Part shown: one piece after another, positions 19,822 to 29,406 of the stretch
Layout: the number at the start of each line of letters is the position of its first letter
Numbering within the stretch: position 1 is the first letter of the stretch
Source of the DNA: Fodinibius salicampi
Lineage (GTDB): Bacteria > Bacteroidota > Rhodothermia > Balneolales > Balneolaceae
Assembly: GCF_039545095.1 (NCBI RefSeq)
Contig: NZ_BAABRS010000003.1
Span: forward strand, 1 to 64,000
DNA: 64,000 bases
Reading direction: 5' to 3'
Notes under the pieces: generated by a model
Seen by the model: only the letters and a program-made list of their open reading frames with translations
Database searches by the model: none
What the model was told of the DNA's origin: nothing
Translations under genes and position numbers: made by a program

Positions 19822-20265
19822 GTGGATACTAATAGTTACAAGACCTACTCTCCTAAAGCGAGTGATATTGATAAGAAATGGGTTCTTGTTGATGCCGAGG
19901 GGCATTCTCTCGGACGCGTTGCCACCAAGGTAGCAACTTACTTGCGAGGCAAGCACAAGCCCGAATTTTCTCCGCATATGGATACTGGTGATAATGTTGT
20001 AGTTATCAATGCCGCTAAAGTTGAATTGACCGGCAATAAGCTACAACAAAAAGAATATTTTCGATATACCGGTTATCCTGGAGGAGAACGATTCACTTCC
20101 GCTGAGGATATGATGGATCATGATCCTACATTCCTTATTAAGAATGCAGTAAAAGGAATGCTACCGAAGAATAAATTGTCTAGCAAATTGATGACAAATC
20201 TTCGGATATATGCTGGTCCCGTTCATGAACAAGAAGCACAACAACCTGAAAAAATCGAGCTTTAA
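19822..20265 (+). CDS. rplM: 50S ribosomal protein L13
   Basis: Early-assembling large-subunit protein, 147 residues. Recognisable stretches are WVLVDAEGHSLGRVATKVAT, YLRGKHKPEFSPHMDTGD, VVVINAAKVELTGNK and VKGMLPKNKL. The start is GTG at 19822, giving MDTNSYKTYSPK; no ATG fits better. It is followed 6 nt later by rpsI in the universally common L13-S9 pair. Confidence 0.97.
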   Translation: MDTNSYKTYSPKASDIDKKWVLVDAEGHSLGRVATKVATYLRGKHKPEFSPHMDTGDNVVVINAAKVELTGNKLQQKEYFRYTGYPGGERFTSAEDMMDHDPTFLIKNAVKGMLPKNKLSSKLMTNLRIYAGPVHEQEAQQPEKIEL

Positions 20266-20271
20266 TTACGC

Positions 20272-20658
20272 ATGGCACAGAAAAATTTCATCGGAAGAAG
20301 AAAGACTTCTACTGCGCGGTTGTACATACAGCCGGGTTCAGGAGAATTTGTCGTAAACAAGCGATCGTTGGAGGATTACTTTTGCACCAAGGCACACCAG
20401 AATGTTGCCTCACTTCCACTTGATGTAACCGAATCGGAAGGACAATTTGACATCAAGGTAACAGTGCGTGGCGGCGGTATTACCGGACAGTCCGGTGCTA
20501 TACAGCACGCATTAGCACGAGCCCTTGACGATCACAACGAAGAATGGCATGACGTGTTAAAAGCCCATGATCTTCTTACTCGTGATGACCGCATGGTCGA
20601 GCGTAAAAAGTACGGACAGCCTGGTGCTCGCAAGAAATTCCAGTTCTCCAAGCGTTAA
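20272..20658 (+). CDS. rpsI: 30S ribosomal protein S9
   Basis: 128-residue small-subunit protein whose basic C-terminal tail reaches the P-site tRNA. Motifs are GRRKTSTARLYIQPGSG, VRGGGITGQSGAIQHALARAL and the end DRMVERKKYGQPGARKKFQF with terminal SKR. The canonical tail ends in KR, as here. It is co-transcribed with rplM. Confidence 0.97.
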   Translation: MAQKNFIGRRKTSTARLYIQPGSGEFVVNKRSLEDYFCTKAHQNVASLPLDVTESEGQFDIKVTVRGGGITGQSGAIQHALARALDDHNEEWHDVLKAHDLLTRDDRMVERKKYGQPGARKKFQFSKR

Positions 20659-20717
20659 CCTACTGCAACACGCACAACTTTCTTCTTACCAACGTAACAC
20701 TCTTTAATATCACACAT

Positions 20718-20781
20718 ACGCAGCGACTCAGTGCGCCGAGTGTCCGCCAACGTGCGGATTAGCGCCGGGTACGACCTGCGT
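20718..20781 (+). ncRNA. Structured RNA leader upstream of rpsB (candidate S2 autoregulatory element)
   Basis: In the 158-nt rpsI-rpsB gap, ACGCAG (20718-20723) pairs with CTGCGT (20776-20781). The closed region holds two hairpins: ACTC/GAGT (20726-20729 with 20738-20741) and TCCGC/GCGGA (20743-20747 with 20754-20758). That is a multi-branched junction ending 35 nt before the rpsB start. The block is conspicuously GC-rich inside AT-rich DNA and contains no ORF. GCGC in the first hairpin loop (20733-20736) could pair with GCGC at 20762-20765 as a pseudoknot. Autogenous control by S2 is inference, by analogy with other ribosomal-protein leaders. Confidence 0.55.
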
Positions 20782-20816
20782 AGAGGACTAACTCAAACAC
20801 AAATTCATATCAAATT

Positions 20817-21656
20817 ATGCCCACTACACCTGATCTAGATACCTTATTGAAATCCGGTGCCCATTTTGGACACCTTACCCGCCGATGGAATCCCAAAATG
20901 AAGGAATATATCTTCATGGAGCGAAACGGGATTCACATCATCGATCTTAAAAAAACACAGAAATTTTTCCAGGAAGCGCTGGATCAAGTTACCAGGCTTT
21001 CACGCTCTGGAAAGACGATCCTTTTTGTAGGAACTAAAAAGCAAGCACAGGATATAGTTAAAACTGAAGCTATCCGATGCGGTATGCCTTTTATTACGCA
21101 CCGCTGGCTGGGAGGCATGCTCACCAATTTTTCCACGGTTAAAAAGAGCATTTCCCGGATGGAAGAGATTGACCGTATGAGTGAAGACGGGACTTTTGAG
21201 GAGCTTACCAAGAAAGAAGCACTTATGCTTGAGCGGGAACAGGAAAAGCTGGAGCAAACGCTTGGGGGCATCGCCAATATGGGTCACTTACCCGGCGCTG
21301 TCTTTGTCGTAGATACAATTAAAGAGGATATTGCCGTAAATGAAGCGGTTAAGCTTAATATCCCGATTATTGCTATGGTTGATACCAATAGTGATCCTGA
21401 TATCCCGGATTACATTATACCCTGCAACGACGATTCGGCACGGACTATTCAATTGGTCGCCTCTGCTATAGCCGATGCTATTATTGAGGGGAATGCTGCC
21501 CGAGAAGCACAGAATGAAGAAGAACTGCTTGAAGAAGCTGCGGAAAATGCCAAAAAAGCTGAAGAAGAAGTTAAAGTAAAGAAAAAAGCTACAGGCAAAC
21601 GACGTTCCCGCCGCAAGGATAAAAAAGAAGAAGCCGCATCAGACGAAGAAGAATAG
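20817..21656 (+). CDS. rpsB: 30S ribosomal protein S2
   Basis: 279 residues, slightly long because of an acidic/basic C-terminal extension (about 225-279: [20 protein letters not shown], then [20 protein letters not shown]). The core has [61 protein letters not shown] and [19 protein letters not shown], all S2 hallmarks. The charged tail is typical of several Bacteroidota S2 proteins. It lies in an operon with tsf, 55 nt downstream, behind a structured leader. Confidence 0.97.
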   Translation: MPTTPDLDTLLKSGAHFGHLTRRWNPKMKEYIFMERNGIHIIDLKKTQKFFQEALDQVTRLSRSGKTILFVGTKKQAQDIVKTEAIRCGMPFITHRWLGGMLTNFSTVKKSISRMEEIDRMSEDGTFEELTKKEALMLEREQEKLEQTLGGIANMGHLPGAVFVVDTIKEDIAVNEAVKLNIPIIAMVDTNSDPDIPDYIIPCNDDSARTIQLVASAIADAIIEGNAAREAQNEEELLEEAAENAKKAEEEVKVKKKATGKRRSRRKDKKEEAASDEEE

Positions 21657-21711
21657 TCGGCATCTATTATATATAAACTTTAATTACAAATTAATAAAAG
21701 CGTAACTGAAC

Positions 21712-22545
21712 ATGAGCATTTCTGCCAAGGAGGTCAAAGAACTACGTGAACAAACCGGGGCTGGCATGATGGATTGCAAAAAGGCCCTTCAAGATGCAGA
21801 TGGAGATTTTGACAAAGCAATTGAAATCCTTCGTAAAAAAGGACAAAAGCTTTCCGAAAAACGTGCCGATCGCGAAGCTAATCAGGGCCTTATCGTAACG
21901 CGTCTCAGCGATGACGGTAGCAAGGCTTCTGCCCTTGAAATAAATTGTGAAACTGACTTTGTAGCTCGTAACGAAGATTTCCAGAATCGAGCCGAGCAGT
22001 TCCTGAATCTCGCTTTTGAAAATGAGGTCGACTCTGTTGATGAACTTCTGGAGCTGGAGATTGACGGACTTTCAGTAGCTGATCACCTCAAAGACATGGT
22101 TGGGAAGATTGGTGAAAAAATTAAAATTAATCGTGTTATCTACACTGAATCTGAAGGCCAATATATTTCTTATATCCATCCCGGCAATCAACTGGGCGTT
22201 TTAGTGGAATTTGAGGGTGAAATTGATAATGAAGATATCGGTCGTGACATAGCCATGCAGGTTGCGGCTATGAATCCCCTTGCGGTAAATAGAGACGGAG
22301 TGGATAGCTCTGTTGTTGAGCAAGAACTTGATATTGCCAAAGAACAACTGCTCAATGAAGGTAAATCTGAAGAGATTGCCGAAAAAGCTGCCCAGGGAAA
22401 ACTTCGGCGATTTTACGAGGAACGTGTCTTACTGGAACAGAAATTTGTTAAAGACAACAGCAAGACTGTTAAAGCTTACCTCGAAGAAAACGGGATCCCG
22501 TTGGTGAAATCATTTCACCGGCTTCAGCTTGGCGAAGAATCGTAA
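21712..22545 (+). CDS. tsf: Elongation factor Ts
   Basis: Guanine-nucleotide exchange factor for EF-Tu, 277 residues. The N-terminal UBA-like module has VKELREQTGAGMMDCKKALQ, the core has ALEINCETDFVARNEDFQ, and later AMQVAAMNPLAV and LLEQKFVKDNSKTV mark the two core subdomains. It sits in the conserved rpsB-tsf pair and ends at a strong terminator. Confidence 0.97.
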   Translation: MSISAKEVKELREQTGAGMMDCKKALQDADGDFDKAIEILRKKGQKLSEKRADREANQGLIVTRLSDDGSKASALEINCETDFVARNEDFQNRAEQFLNLAFENEVDSVDELLELEIDGLSVADHLKDMVGKIGEKIKINRVIYTESEGQYISYIHPGNQLGVLVEFEGEIDNEDIGRDIAMQVAAMNPLAVNRDGVDSSVVEQELDIAKEQLLNEGKSEEIAEKAAQGKLRRFYEERVLLEQKFVKDNSKTVKAYLEENGIPLVKSFHRLQLGEES

Positions 22546-22559
22546 ACATATCGACTCTC

Positions 22560-22592
22560 AAAAAAGGCTACCAATTTGGTAGCCTTTTTTTT
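22560..22592 (+). terminator. Rho-independent terminator after tsf
   Basis: GGCTACCA (22566-22573), loop ATT, TGGTAGCC (22577-22584), followed by eight T. The flanking A-tract extends the stem to 13 bp. It begins 20 nt past the tsf stop. Confidence 0.93.
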
Positions 22593-22675
22593 ATGCTTAA
22601 GAGATTATAAGCTTTGATTGATTAAAGGATATATCACATCGAAACACAGAATATATAAAACAGGATCATAAAACA

Positions 22676-23401
22676 GTGGGAAAAGATTATCAGCGCATTT
22701 TACTTAAAATAAGTGGAGAAGCACTGTTAGGAGAACAGGGACATGGAATTGACGGTGATATCTTAACGCAATATGCAAATGAGATTAAAGCAGCCCATGC
22801 CGAAGGGTATGAAGTGTCGGTTGTAGTTGGAGGCGGCAATATTTTTCGAGGCGTTAAAGGAGCTACGGAAGGTATGGACCGAGTTCAGGGAGACTATATG
22901 GGTATGCTGGCTACAATGATTAATAGTATGGCCCTGCAAGATGCCCTGGAGCGCAAAGGCGTACATACCCGTCTTATGTCAGCGATCCGGATGGAAGAAG
23001 TGGCTGAACCCTATATCCGACGAAGAGCTATTCGTCACCTCGAAAAAGGGCGGGTTGTTATCTTTGGAGCAGGAACCGGCAACCCCTATTTTACGACAGA
23101 TACAGCTGCTTCGCTCCGCGCTATCGAAATTGAAGCTGATGTCATACTTAAAGGTACCCGTGTTGACGGTATCTTCGATTCCGATCCTGAAAAAAATCCC
23201 GATGCCGAAAAATTTCCCACCATCACGGGTGAAGAAGTCCTTGAAAAAAGGCTTTCCATAATGGACTTAACTGCATTTACACTTTGTCGGGAGAATGAGA
23301 CCCCAATTATTGTCTTCAACATGAATATTGTAGGGAACCTTTCAAAAGTTTTAAATGGTGAAGAAGGCGTCGGGTCAACGGTGGTTTGGGAAGATTCATA
23401 G
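22676..23401 (+). CDS. pyrH: UMP kinase
   Basis: Hexameric bacterial UMP kinase (amino-acid-kinase fold) that makes UDP for pyrimidine and peptidoglycan synthesis. 241 residues; start GTG at 22676 gives [20 protein letters not shown]. Further signatures are [50 protein letters not shown] and [18 protein letters not shown]. The order rpsB-tsf-pyrH-frr is the usual bacterial one; here a terminator after tsf separates pyrH-frr into its own unit. Confidence 0.97.
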   Translation: MGKDYQRILLKISGEALLGEQGHGIDGDILTQYANEIKAAHAEGYEVSVVVGGGNIFRGVKGATEGMDRVQGDYMGMLATMINSMALQDALERKGVHTRLMSAIRMEEVAEPYIRRRAIRHLEKGRVVIFGAGTGNPYFTTDTAASLRAIEIEADVILKGTRVDGIFDSDPEKNPDAEKFPTITGEEVLEKRLSIMDLTAFTLCRENETPIIVFNMNIVGNLSKVLNGEEGVGSTVVWEDS

Positions 23402-23465
23402 ATTTCTTAAATTCATTTTTGATATTAATACAAGTAACTTAATTACTAAAAAGAGCTGACGTATT

Positions 23466-24035
23466 ATGATACCACCAGTGTTACAATCCATTATCGACGA
23501 TGCCGACAAACAAATGAAAGAGGCAGTTTCCTATTATAAAAAAGAACTATCCCGTATTCGTGCCGGAAAAGCCCAGCCTGCTTTGCTCGACGGGGTCAAA
23601 GTAGATTATTATGGGTCGAAAACTCCTCTAAACCAGCTGGCCAATGTTAGTGCACCGGAGGCACGGTTACTAACGGTACAACCTTTTGATAAATCTGCCA
23701 TGGAAGATATAGAGAAGGCTATTATGTCTGCTGGTCTTGGACTCAATCCCAATAACGATGGAAATATTATCCGTATCCCGCTTCCAATATTATCAGAAGA
23801 GCGTCGTAAAGAATTGGTTAAGCGCGTGAAGGATATTGCCGAAGATACCCGCATTTCGATTCGCAATACCCGCCGCGATGCCAATGACGAAATAAAAAAG
23901 AAGGTTGAAAAAGAATCATTGCCTGAAGATTCCAAATTTGAGTCGGAAGAAGAGATTCAATCCATAACAGACAAGCACACAGAAACAGTAGACAAACTTC
24001 TGGAAAAGAAGAAAGAAGAAATAATGACTGTTTAG
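23466..24035 (+). CDS. frr: Ribosome recycling factor
   Basis: Splits post-termination ribosomes with EF-G. 189 residues, three-helix bundle plus small domain. Motifs are ELSRIRAGKAQPALLDGVKV, YYGSKTPLNQLANVSAPEAR, GLGLNPNNDGNIIRIPLP and LTEERRKEL-like LSEERRKELVKRVK, then SIRNTRRDANDEIKK. It is 64 nt after pyrH and probably co-transcribed. Confidence 0.97.
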   Translation: MIPPVLQSIIDDADKQMKEAVSYYKKELSRIRAGKAQPALLDGVKVDYYGSKTPLNQLANVSAPEARLLTVQPFDKSAMEDIEKAIMSAGLGLNPNNDGNIIRIPLPILSEERRKELVKRVKDIAEDTRISIRNTRRDANDEIKKKVEKESLPEDSKFESEEEIQSITDKHTETVDKLLEKKKEEIMTV

Positions 24036-24212
24036 TTTAGTATATGCAATTTACTCTAATTTCATCTTTTTATACTACACGCTAGCAATAGTAGTATATT
24101 CACTATTTATAATCTAATAACGGCTACGACAATAAATTTGGGTAGTATTTAAACCGTTATAGATATAACTGTTGCCTTTAGTTTGTTACTTGTCATTCTT
24201 AGTTGATATCGA

Positions 24213-27200
24213 ATGTATATATCTGAACTGGAACTTCAGGGTTTTAAAAGTTTTGCCTATAAAACAAGTGTCTCTTTTGACAAGGGAATTACCGCTATTG
24301 TAGGACCCAACGGGTGCGGAAAATCCAATATTGTGGATGCGATGCGCTGGGTATTGGGAGAACAGCGTCCTACCCTCTTGCGCTCCTCCAGCATGTCTAG
24401 CGTTATTTTTAACGGTACGGCTCAAAAAAACGCCTTGGGAATGGCTGAGGTATCGCTGACGCTGGTTAATAACAAGGGTCTCCTCCCTACCGAATATAAC
24501 GAAGTTACGATCTCACGACGGCTGTATCGCTCCGGGGAGAGCGAGTACCTTATCAATGGGACGACGTGCCGTCTGAAGGATATTACAGAGCTCTTCATGG
24601 ATACAGGCATGAGTTCGGATGCCTATTCTGTCATTGAGTTGAAAATGGTAGAAGAAATCCTGAATGACAAAAATAACGACCGGCGTAAACTCTTTGAAGA
24701 AGCCGCTGGTATCACCCGCTATAAAGAAAAGCGCAAAAAAACCTTCCGAAAACTGGATGATACCCAAAAGGATCTCCAGCGGGTTGAAGACATTCTCTCT
24801 GAAGTCCGAAAAAAGACAAAATCTCTTGAGAAGCAGGCTGAAAAGGCTCACAAAGCTAAAAAATACAAAAAGGAGCTGGAACAGCTAGACAAGGCCCTAA
24901 ATAAGCATGAGTATACCAAAGTACAGGAAGAGCTGGAACCGCTAAAAGAACGTATTGACAATGCGGATAAGGAAAAGAAAGAAATTGTTTCGAAGACTAA
25001 AAAACTAGAGCAGGAAGAAGAATCTGCCCGCGAAGCATTAAGTGAAAAAGAGCGAAAGCAGGCCGAAGCACAGCGCCGCGTTAGCCAGCTTCATTCAAAA
25101 ATCCGGGATACGGAAACCAAGCTAGAGATTACCCGGGAAAAAATAAGTAATGAAAGAAGTGTCATTGAACAATATGACAAGGATATCGAACAGAGTGAAG
25201 AAGACTTGGAAGACTTGCGGGAGGCCTTCCAAAGTAACAAACGTAAATTAGATTCCTTTGACACTGATCTGCAAAAAGCTGAAAAAAATCTCAGCGATGC
25301 TAAGGAGCAGTACCGTGAAATACAGCGGCAGTATTCCACGGAACGCGAAGAGTTGAACAAACTAGAGAAGGAGTTTACACAAACCAATCAGTCGCTCAAC
25401 GATCTGCAAACTAAACGAATTAAAATTGAGTCTAAGCTTGAAAATGCCGAGGGAGACCTGATCCGTATCCGGGAAGAGATCGAGGATCTGGAAGATGAAA
25501 TCGCTAACTTCCGCGGGGAAAAGAAGCTCCAGGCCAAAAAATTGGAAGGCGCAATTAAGGAACGAGACCAACAACAAGAAGAGCTGTTGAAAGCCCGTCA
25601 ACGGCGTGAAGATTTAAGCCAACAGCAGGATGAGCTGAAGGATCAGATACGCCGTCAAAAAAGCAGTCTGGATTCAGTTGAATCAGAAATATCCCTCCTA
25701 CAGAATATTGCCGATTCTAATGAAGCCTTTCCTACCAGTGTTCGCTTTCTGCTGGAAGAACAGAGCGACAACTTTGAGCTCATAGAGGTAGTATCAAACC
25801 TATTTTCTACGGATGAGGAACACGCCGTTGCCCTTGAAGCGGTTCTTGGAAAAACCCTGAACTATCTGGTCGTTCAATCGCTTGAGGATGCTCGGGAAGC
25901 GGCCTCTATCCTTAAAGAGCAGGACAAAGGTCAGGCTACATTCATACCCCTCGACCAACTTTCCGATTCTTATGGAACAGAAACAAATTCTTTGGCAAAG
26001 GTCGTAAAAACAGATGACAAATTTGATACATTAAAAGAATTATTACTGGGTAATGTCCTGCTTGTTGATTCAGTTGAGGAAGCTTACAAACAAATTTCAG
26101 GCAGTAGAAATACGGGCGTTACCCTGGGTGGTGAAGTGATCACCAGTCAGCAATTTTTACAGAGCGGAAGCAAGGACAAAAACGCCGGCATCCGCGTGGG
26201 ACTGGAAGACAAGATTTCCAAACTTACTGCTAAAAGAGATAGCATTACTTCTGAGATTGAAGAATCAAATGCAAGGCTTGAAGAGCTTAAAGAAAAATAT
26301 CAGAGCATTGACCTAAATAAGATTGAGGAACAGCTCAAAGAAAAAGAGCAGCGTGCCAGAACTATTGAAAACGAAATCAATAGCTTTGAGTCTAAAATTC
26401 AGATCTATGAAAAAAATATCCGTGAATTAAAGAATCGACGGGAGACGATCATTGAGAATGAGGATGCTGCTCAAGAAGATCTGGATCAGTTGCAACCGCA
26501 ACAGAAAGAACTCCAGCAAAAGATCAAGCAGCTGCACAAACAGCAACAAGTAAAGAAAGAAACTCTTGAAGAACTGGAAGAAGAACGCTCCATTGCACAA
26601 AGCCGGTACAACGATGCTCAACTGAAGCATCAGGACCTTAAAAACAAGGTTGAAAATCATGAGCGCGATATACGAAGGGCTCAGGAAGGGATTAAAAACC
26701 TGAAAAAACGGTTGGAGATGCGTTCGGAAAAAAATGAAGAAGCTAAAAAACGTATCAAAAAATACAGTTCTTCTATCGAACAGCTTGAAGAGCAGCTGGA
26801 GACCTTAAAAGAGAAAAAACGGGAGGCTGATAAAACACTTGAACAGGCCGAAGAAGCTTCTGGCAAGCAGCGGGGACGAATTAATGAAATTGAAAAAGAA
26901 TTGAAGGAAGTCCGCCGGCGCAAAGAAGTAAATATGGAGCTGGTACATCACCTGGCAATGGCCAAGGAAAAGTTTGAAATGCAAATCGAGAACCTCTCCG
27001 ATCATATCTGGGAAACGTATGGAATACTGATGGACCAGGTTGAGGAGAAATTGCCAGAGGATACTGAGCCTGAGGAAGCCAAAAAACGGATTGGTTGGCT
27101 AAAGCAGAAACTCAATAAGATCGGTGAAGTGAATCCTTTGGCTATAGAAGAATATGAGGAGGAAAAAGAGCGTCTGGATTTTTATGAAGAACAGGTAGGT

Positions 27201-27734
27201 GATTTAAACCAAGCCGCTGAAGAGCTGCGGGAAACGATCGATAGGATTAACCAAACAGCTACCAAACGGTTTAATAATACCTTTGAAAAAATACGGGTCA
27301 ATTTTCAAAAAGTTTTCCATACACTCTTTAATGAAGATGATTATTGCGATTTGCTTATTGATGAAGAAGCAGAAGATCCACTGGAAGCTCAAATCAAGAT
27401 AAAAGCCAATCCCAAAGGCAAACGCCCCTCCTCCATCAACCAATTATCCGGAGGGGAAAAGACGCTTACTGCCATTGCGCTGCTCTTCGCTATTTACCTT
27501 GTAAAGCCTTCGCCTTTCTGCGTACTGGATGAGGTCGACGCCCCCCTTGACGACGCCAATATCGAGCGGTTTTCGGCTATGATAAAGCGTTTTAGTGAAG
27601 ACACGCAGTTCATTATCATTACTCATAACAAAAAGACGATGAGTAAAGCTGAAATGATGTACGGCGTGACAATGCCCGAGACGGGAATAAGCCGACTGGT
27701 AGGCGTCAAGCTAGATGAAGTAGCAGAGGCTTAG
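24213..27734 (+). CDS. smc: Chromosome segregation protein SMC
   Basis: 1173-residue condensin ATPase that compacts and segregates DNA. The N-terminal head has Walker A IVGPNGCGKSNIVDAMRW and VLGEQ. Two long coiled coils (about 165-500 and 680-1000) flank a hinge at about 510-670 (FSTDEEHAVALEAVLGKTLN and a GGEVI segment). The C-terminal head has the ABC signature NQLSGGEKTLTAIALLFAIY and Walker B FCVLDEVDAPLDDANIERF. The length is canonical and there is no frameshift. No scpA or scpB is adjacent. Confidence 0.97.
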   Translation: MYISELELQGFKSFAYKTSVSFDKGITAIVGPNGCGKSNIVDAMRWVLGEQRPTLLRSSSMSSVIFNGTAQKNALGMAEVSLTLVNNKGLLPTEYNEVTISRRLYRSGESEYLINGTTCRLKDITELFMDTGMSSDAYSVIELKMVEEILNDKNNDRRKLFEEAAGITRYKEKRKKTFRKLDDTQKDLQRVEDILSEVRKKTKSLEKQAEKAHKAKKYKKELEQLDKALNKHEYTKVQEELEPLKERIDNADKEKKEIVSKTKKLEQEEESAREALSEKERKQAEAQRRVSQLHSKIRDTETKLEITREKISNERSVIEQYDKDIEQSEEDLEDLREAFQSNKRKLDSFDTDLQKAEKNLSDAKEQYREIQRQYSTEREELNKLEKEFTQTNQSLNDLQTKRIKIESKLENAEGDLIRIREEIEDLEDEIANFRGEKKLQAKKLEGAIKERDQQQEELLKARQRREDLSQQQDELKDQIRRQKSSLDSVESEISLLQNIADSNEAFPTSVRFLLEEQSDNFELIEVVSNLFSTDEEHAVALEAVLGKTLNYLVVQSLEDAREAASILKEQDKGQATFIPLDQLSDSYGTETNSLAKVVKTDDKFDTLKELLLGNVLLVDSVEEAYKQISGSRNTGVTLGGEVITSQQFLQSGSKDKNAGIRVGLEDKISKLTAKRDSITSEIEESNARLEELKEKYQSIDLNKIEEQLKEKEQRARTIENEINSFESKIQIYEKNIRELKNRRETIIENEDAAQEDLDQLQPQQKELQQKIKQLHKQQQVKKETLEELEEERSIAQSRYNDAQLKHQDLKNKVENHERDIRRAQEGIKNLKKRLEMRSEKNEEAKKRIKKYSSSIEQLEEQLETLKEKKREADKTLEQAEEASGKQRGRINEIEKELKEVRRRKEVNMELVHHLAMAKEKFEMQIENLSDHIWETYGILMDQVEEKLPEDTEPEEAKKRIGWLKQKLNKIGEVNPLAIEEYEEEKERLDFYEEQVGDLNQAAEELRETIDRINQTATKRFNNTFEKIRVNFQKVFHTLFNEDDYCDLLIDEEAEDPLEAQIKIKANPKGKRPSSINQLSGGEKTLTAIALLFAIYLVKPSPFCVLDEVDAPLDDANIERFSAMIKRFSEDTQFIIITHNKKTMSKAEMMYGVTMPETGISRLVGVKLDEVAEA

Positions 27735-27836
27735 AAAAGCTGGGAACAATCAATTCTCATTTCCAGTACGTATTTAAAGAGGCAGATTATTGCCCTCCTT
27801 TCATTAATAATTAAAAATAAATTTGCAGGCGAGGTT

Positions 27837-29027
27837 ATGAAAGGGAATATATTTATTCTACTTACAACAATAATATTAACTTTTACTGGTTGTTCTGAAC
27901 TAACGAAACAATCCGACCAATTCGGTCAGTCGGGCGAAACCGCCCAGTCCAGTCAGACAGTTATCGAAAACGAGACCTTCTACCTGGCCGAGAACGGGGT
28001 CACCGTGATCTGCAGTGAGGCCGAGGTCGGCGAGCAGGGCACCGTTGACGGCGTTACCTATACCAAGCGAACTCGGGATCAGATCACCCCGGAGAACGCC
28101 GCCACCACCTGCACCAGCGGCATCACGGATATGAGCAGCCTGTTTGAAGATGCCTCATCCTTCAATGAAAATATCGACAGCTGGGATGTCAGCAGTGTCA
28201 CGAACATGAACCGCATGTTTTATAATGCCTTAGAGTTTAATCAGCCTATCGGAGAATGGGATGTCAGTAATGTTACTGACATGAGCTCCCTGTTTCATCG
28301 AGCTTTTTCCTTTGATCAGCACGTTTGCAAATGGGATGTCAGCAGCGCCACTGATATGGAGGCTATGTTTGAAAATGCCAGTGTATTCAACGATGAAATT
28401 GAGGGTTGGGACGTCAGTGGCGTAACGGACATGAGCGAGATGTTTTATAATGCCAAGAAATTTAATCAGCCTATAGGTAAGTGGGATCTCAGCAGTGTCA
28501 CAGATATGAGTGAGATGTTTGCTCATGCCAGGAACTTCAAACATGATATTACAGAATGGGACGTCAGTAATGTGACGGATATGAGCGGGATGTTTCAGTT
28601 TTTAGACCACTTCAACCAGGACATCGGCAACTGGAATGTTAGTAACGTAACCGATATGAGCGGCATGTTTCATGAAGCGAATTCCTTCAACCATGACATT
28701 GGGGACTGGGATGTCAGTAGTGTCACAAATTTGAGGGCAATGTTTTTCAGCGCCGATTCTTTCAACCAGGATATTGGCAGCTGGGACGTCAGTAGTGTCA
28801 CTAATATGGCTATTATGTTTTCAAGTGCCTCTTCTTTTAACCAGGATCTTAGCAACTGGGATGTCAGCAGTGTCACCAATATGAGATCAATGTTCCATAC
28901 AGCTTCTGAATTTAACCAGGACCTCACCGATTGGTGCGTCTCCAACATAACTACCAGGCCTGAAAAATTTTCTGATGAGAGTGCACTGCTTACAGAAAAT
29001 GAACCGGTCTGGGGCACCTGCCCGTAA
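27837..29027 (+). CDS. BspA-like leucine-rich-repeat surface lipoprotein (DUF285 repeats)
   Basis: 396 residues. The signal ends in a lipobox (LTFTGC|SEL), so it is a predicted lipoprotein. A short variable linker is followed by a conserved head ([20 protein letters not shown], then [10 protein letters not shown]). Next come about ten 25-residue repeats of the form FNxxIxxWDVSxVTDMxxMF, from about residue 109 to 360, and a capped end with paired cysteines (DWCVSNI, WGTCP). Such BspA-type repeat proteins are cell-surface adhesins or matrix-binding proteins; the ligand is unknown. The DNA for the head (about 27960-28110) is much richer in GC than the surrounding gene. RBS GAGG precedes the ATG. 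Confidence 0.88.
   Translation: MKGNIFILLTTIILTFTGCSELTKQSDQFGQSGETAQSSQTVIENETFYLAENGVTVICSEAEVGEQGTVDGVTYTKRTRDQITPENAATTCTSGITDMSSLFEDASSFNENIDSWDVSSVTNMNRMFYNALEFNQPIGEWDVSNVTDMSSLFHRAFSFDQHVCKWDVSSATDMEAMFENASVFNDEIEGWDVSGVTDMSEMFYNAKKFNQPIGKWDLSSVTDMSEMFAHARNFKHDITEWDVSNVTDMSGMFQFLDHFNQDIGNWNVSNVTDMSGMFHEANSFNHDIGDWDVSSVTNLRAMFFSADSFNQDIGSWDVSSVTNMAIMFSSASSFNQDLSNWDVSSVTNMRSMFHTASEFNQDLTDWCVSNITTRPEKFSDESALLTENEPVWGTCP
28162..28917 (+). repeat. 75-bp coding tandem repeats of the BspA-like gene
   Basis: About ten in-frame 75-bp units, each encoding one 25-residue repeat. The core WDVSSVTNM is written with near-identical codons (TGGGATGTCAGCAGTGTCAC and close variants), while the segments between cores have diverged. 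This leaves strong potential for recombinational gain or loss of units. Confidence 0.85.
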
Positions 29028-29406
29028 TAGCTTTTCGTTAAGAGACCTTTACCTATCATCTAGCAGTTATTTATATATCCTTCTCCAATCGCTACCTATC
29101 TTTTATGTATAATATTCTACAGAGGCCATTCGGCAAAGACAGGAAGGCTGACTTACCATGTAGTACTTTCCCGATTTCTACATTTACTTCAACTGATAAA
29201 TAAGAAAAAGCAATTTCAGAGTGAACTTAAGTACGTATAACTCGGGTTAAATCCCGGGCTACATTTGCATGATGTTTCGCGCTTAGCTTCTTATATTATT
29301 AACATACAAGTTTTGTGTTTCATAGCATGACACTTTTTAACCCTGAGCCTTATCCTCGGGAGTAGCATTCTATCGTAACAAATAACCAATAACGCTGAAC
29401 CAATTC
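29028..29406. other. Gene-free gap between the surface lipoprotein and ispH
   Basis: 380 nt without a credible ORF. The only structure noticed is a GC-rich imperfect palindrome, CTCGGGTTAAATCCCGGG, at about 29241-29258, followed by GCTACATTTGCATGATG. It resembles short intergenic repeat (REP-like) remnants. No clear promoter consensus was identified for ispH. Confidence 0.4.

Noticed and set aside
24513-26923. Several long open frames antisense to smc
   Set aside because: They are low-complexity shadows of the coiled-coil codons, with no start or ribosome-site support.
29241-29258. REP-like palindrome CTCGGGTTAAATCCCGGG
   Set aside because: A single imperfect copy in this window; without genome-wide copies it cannot be called a repeat family.
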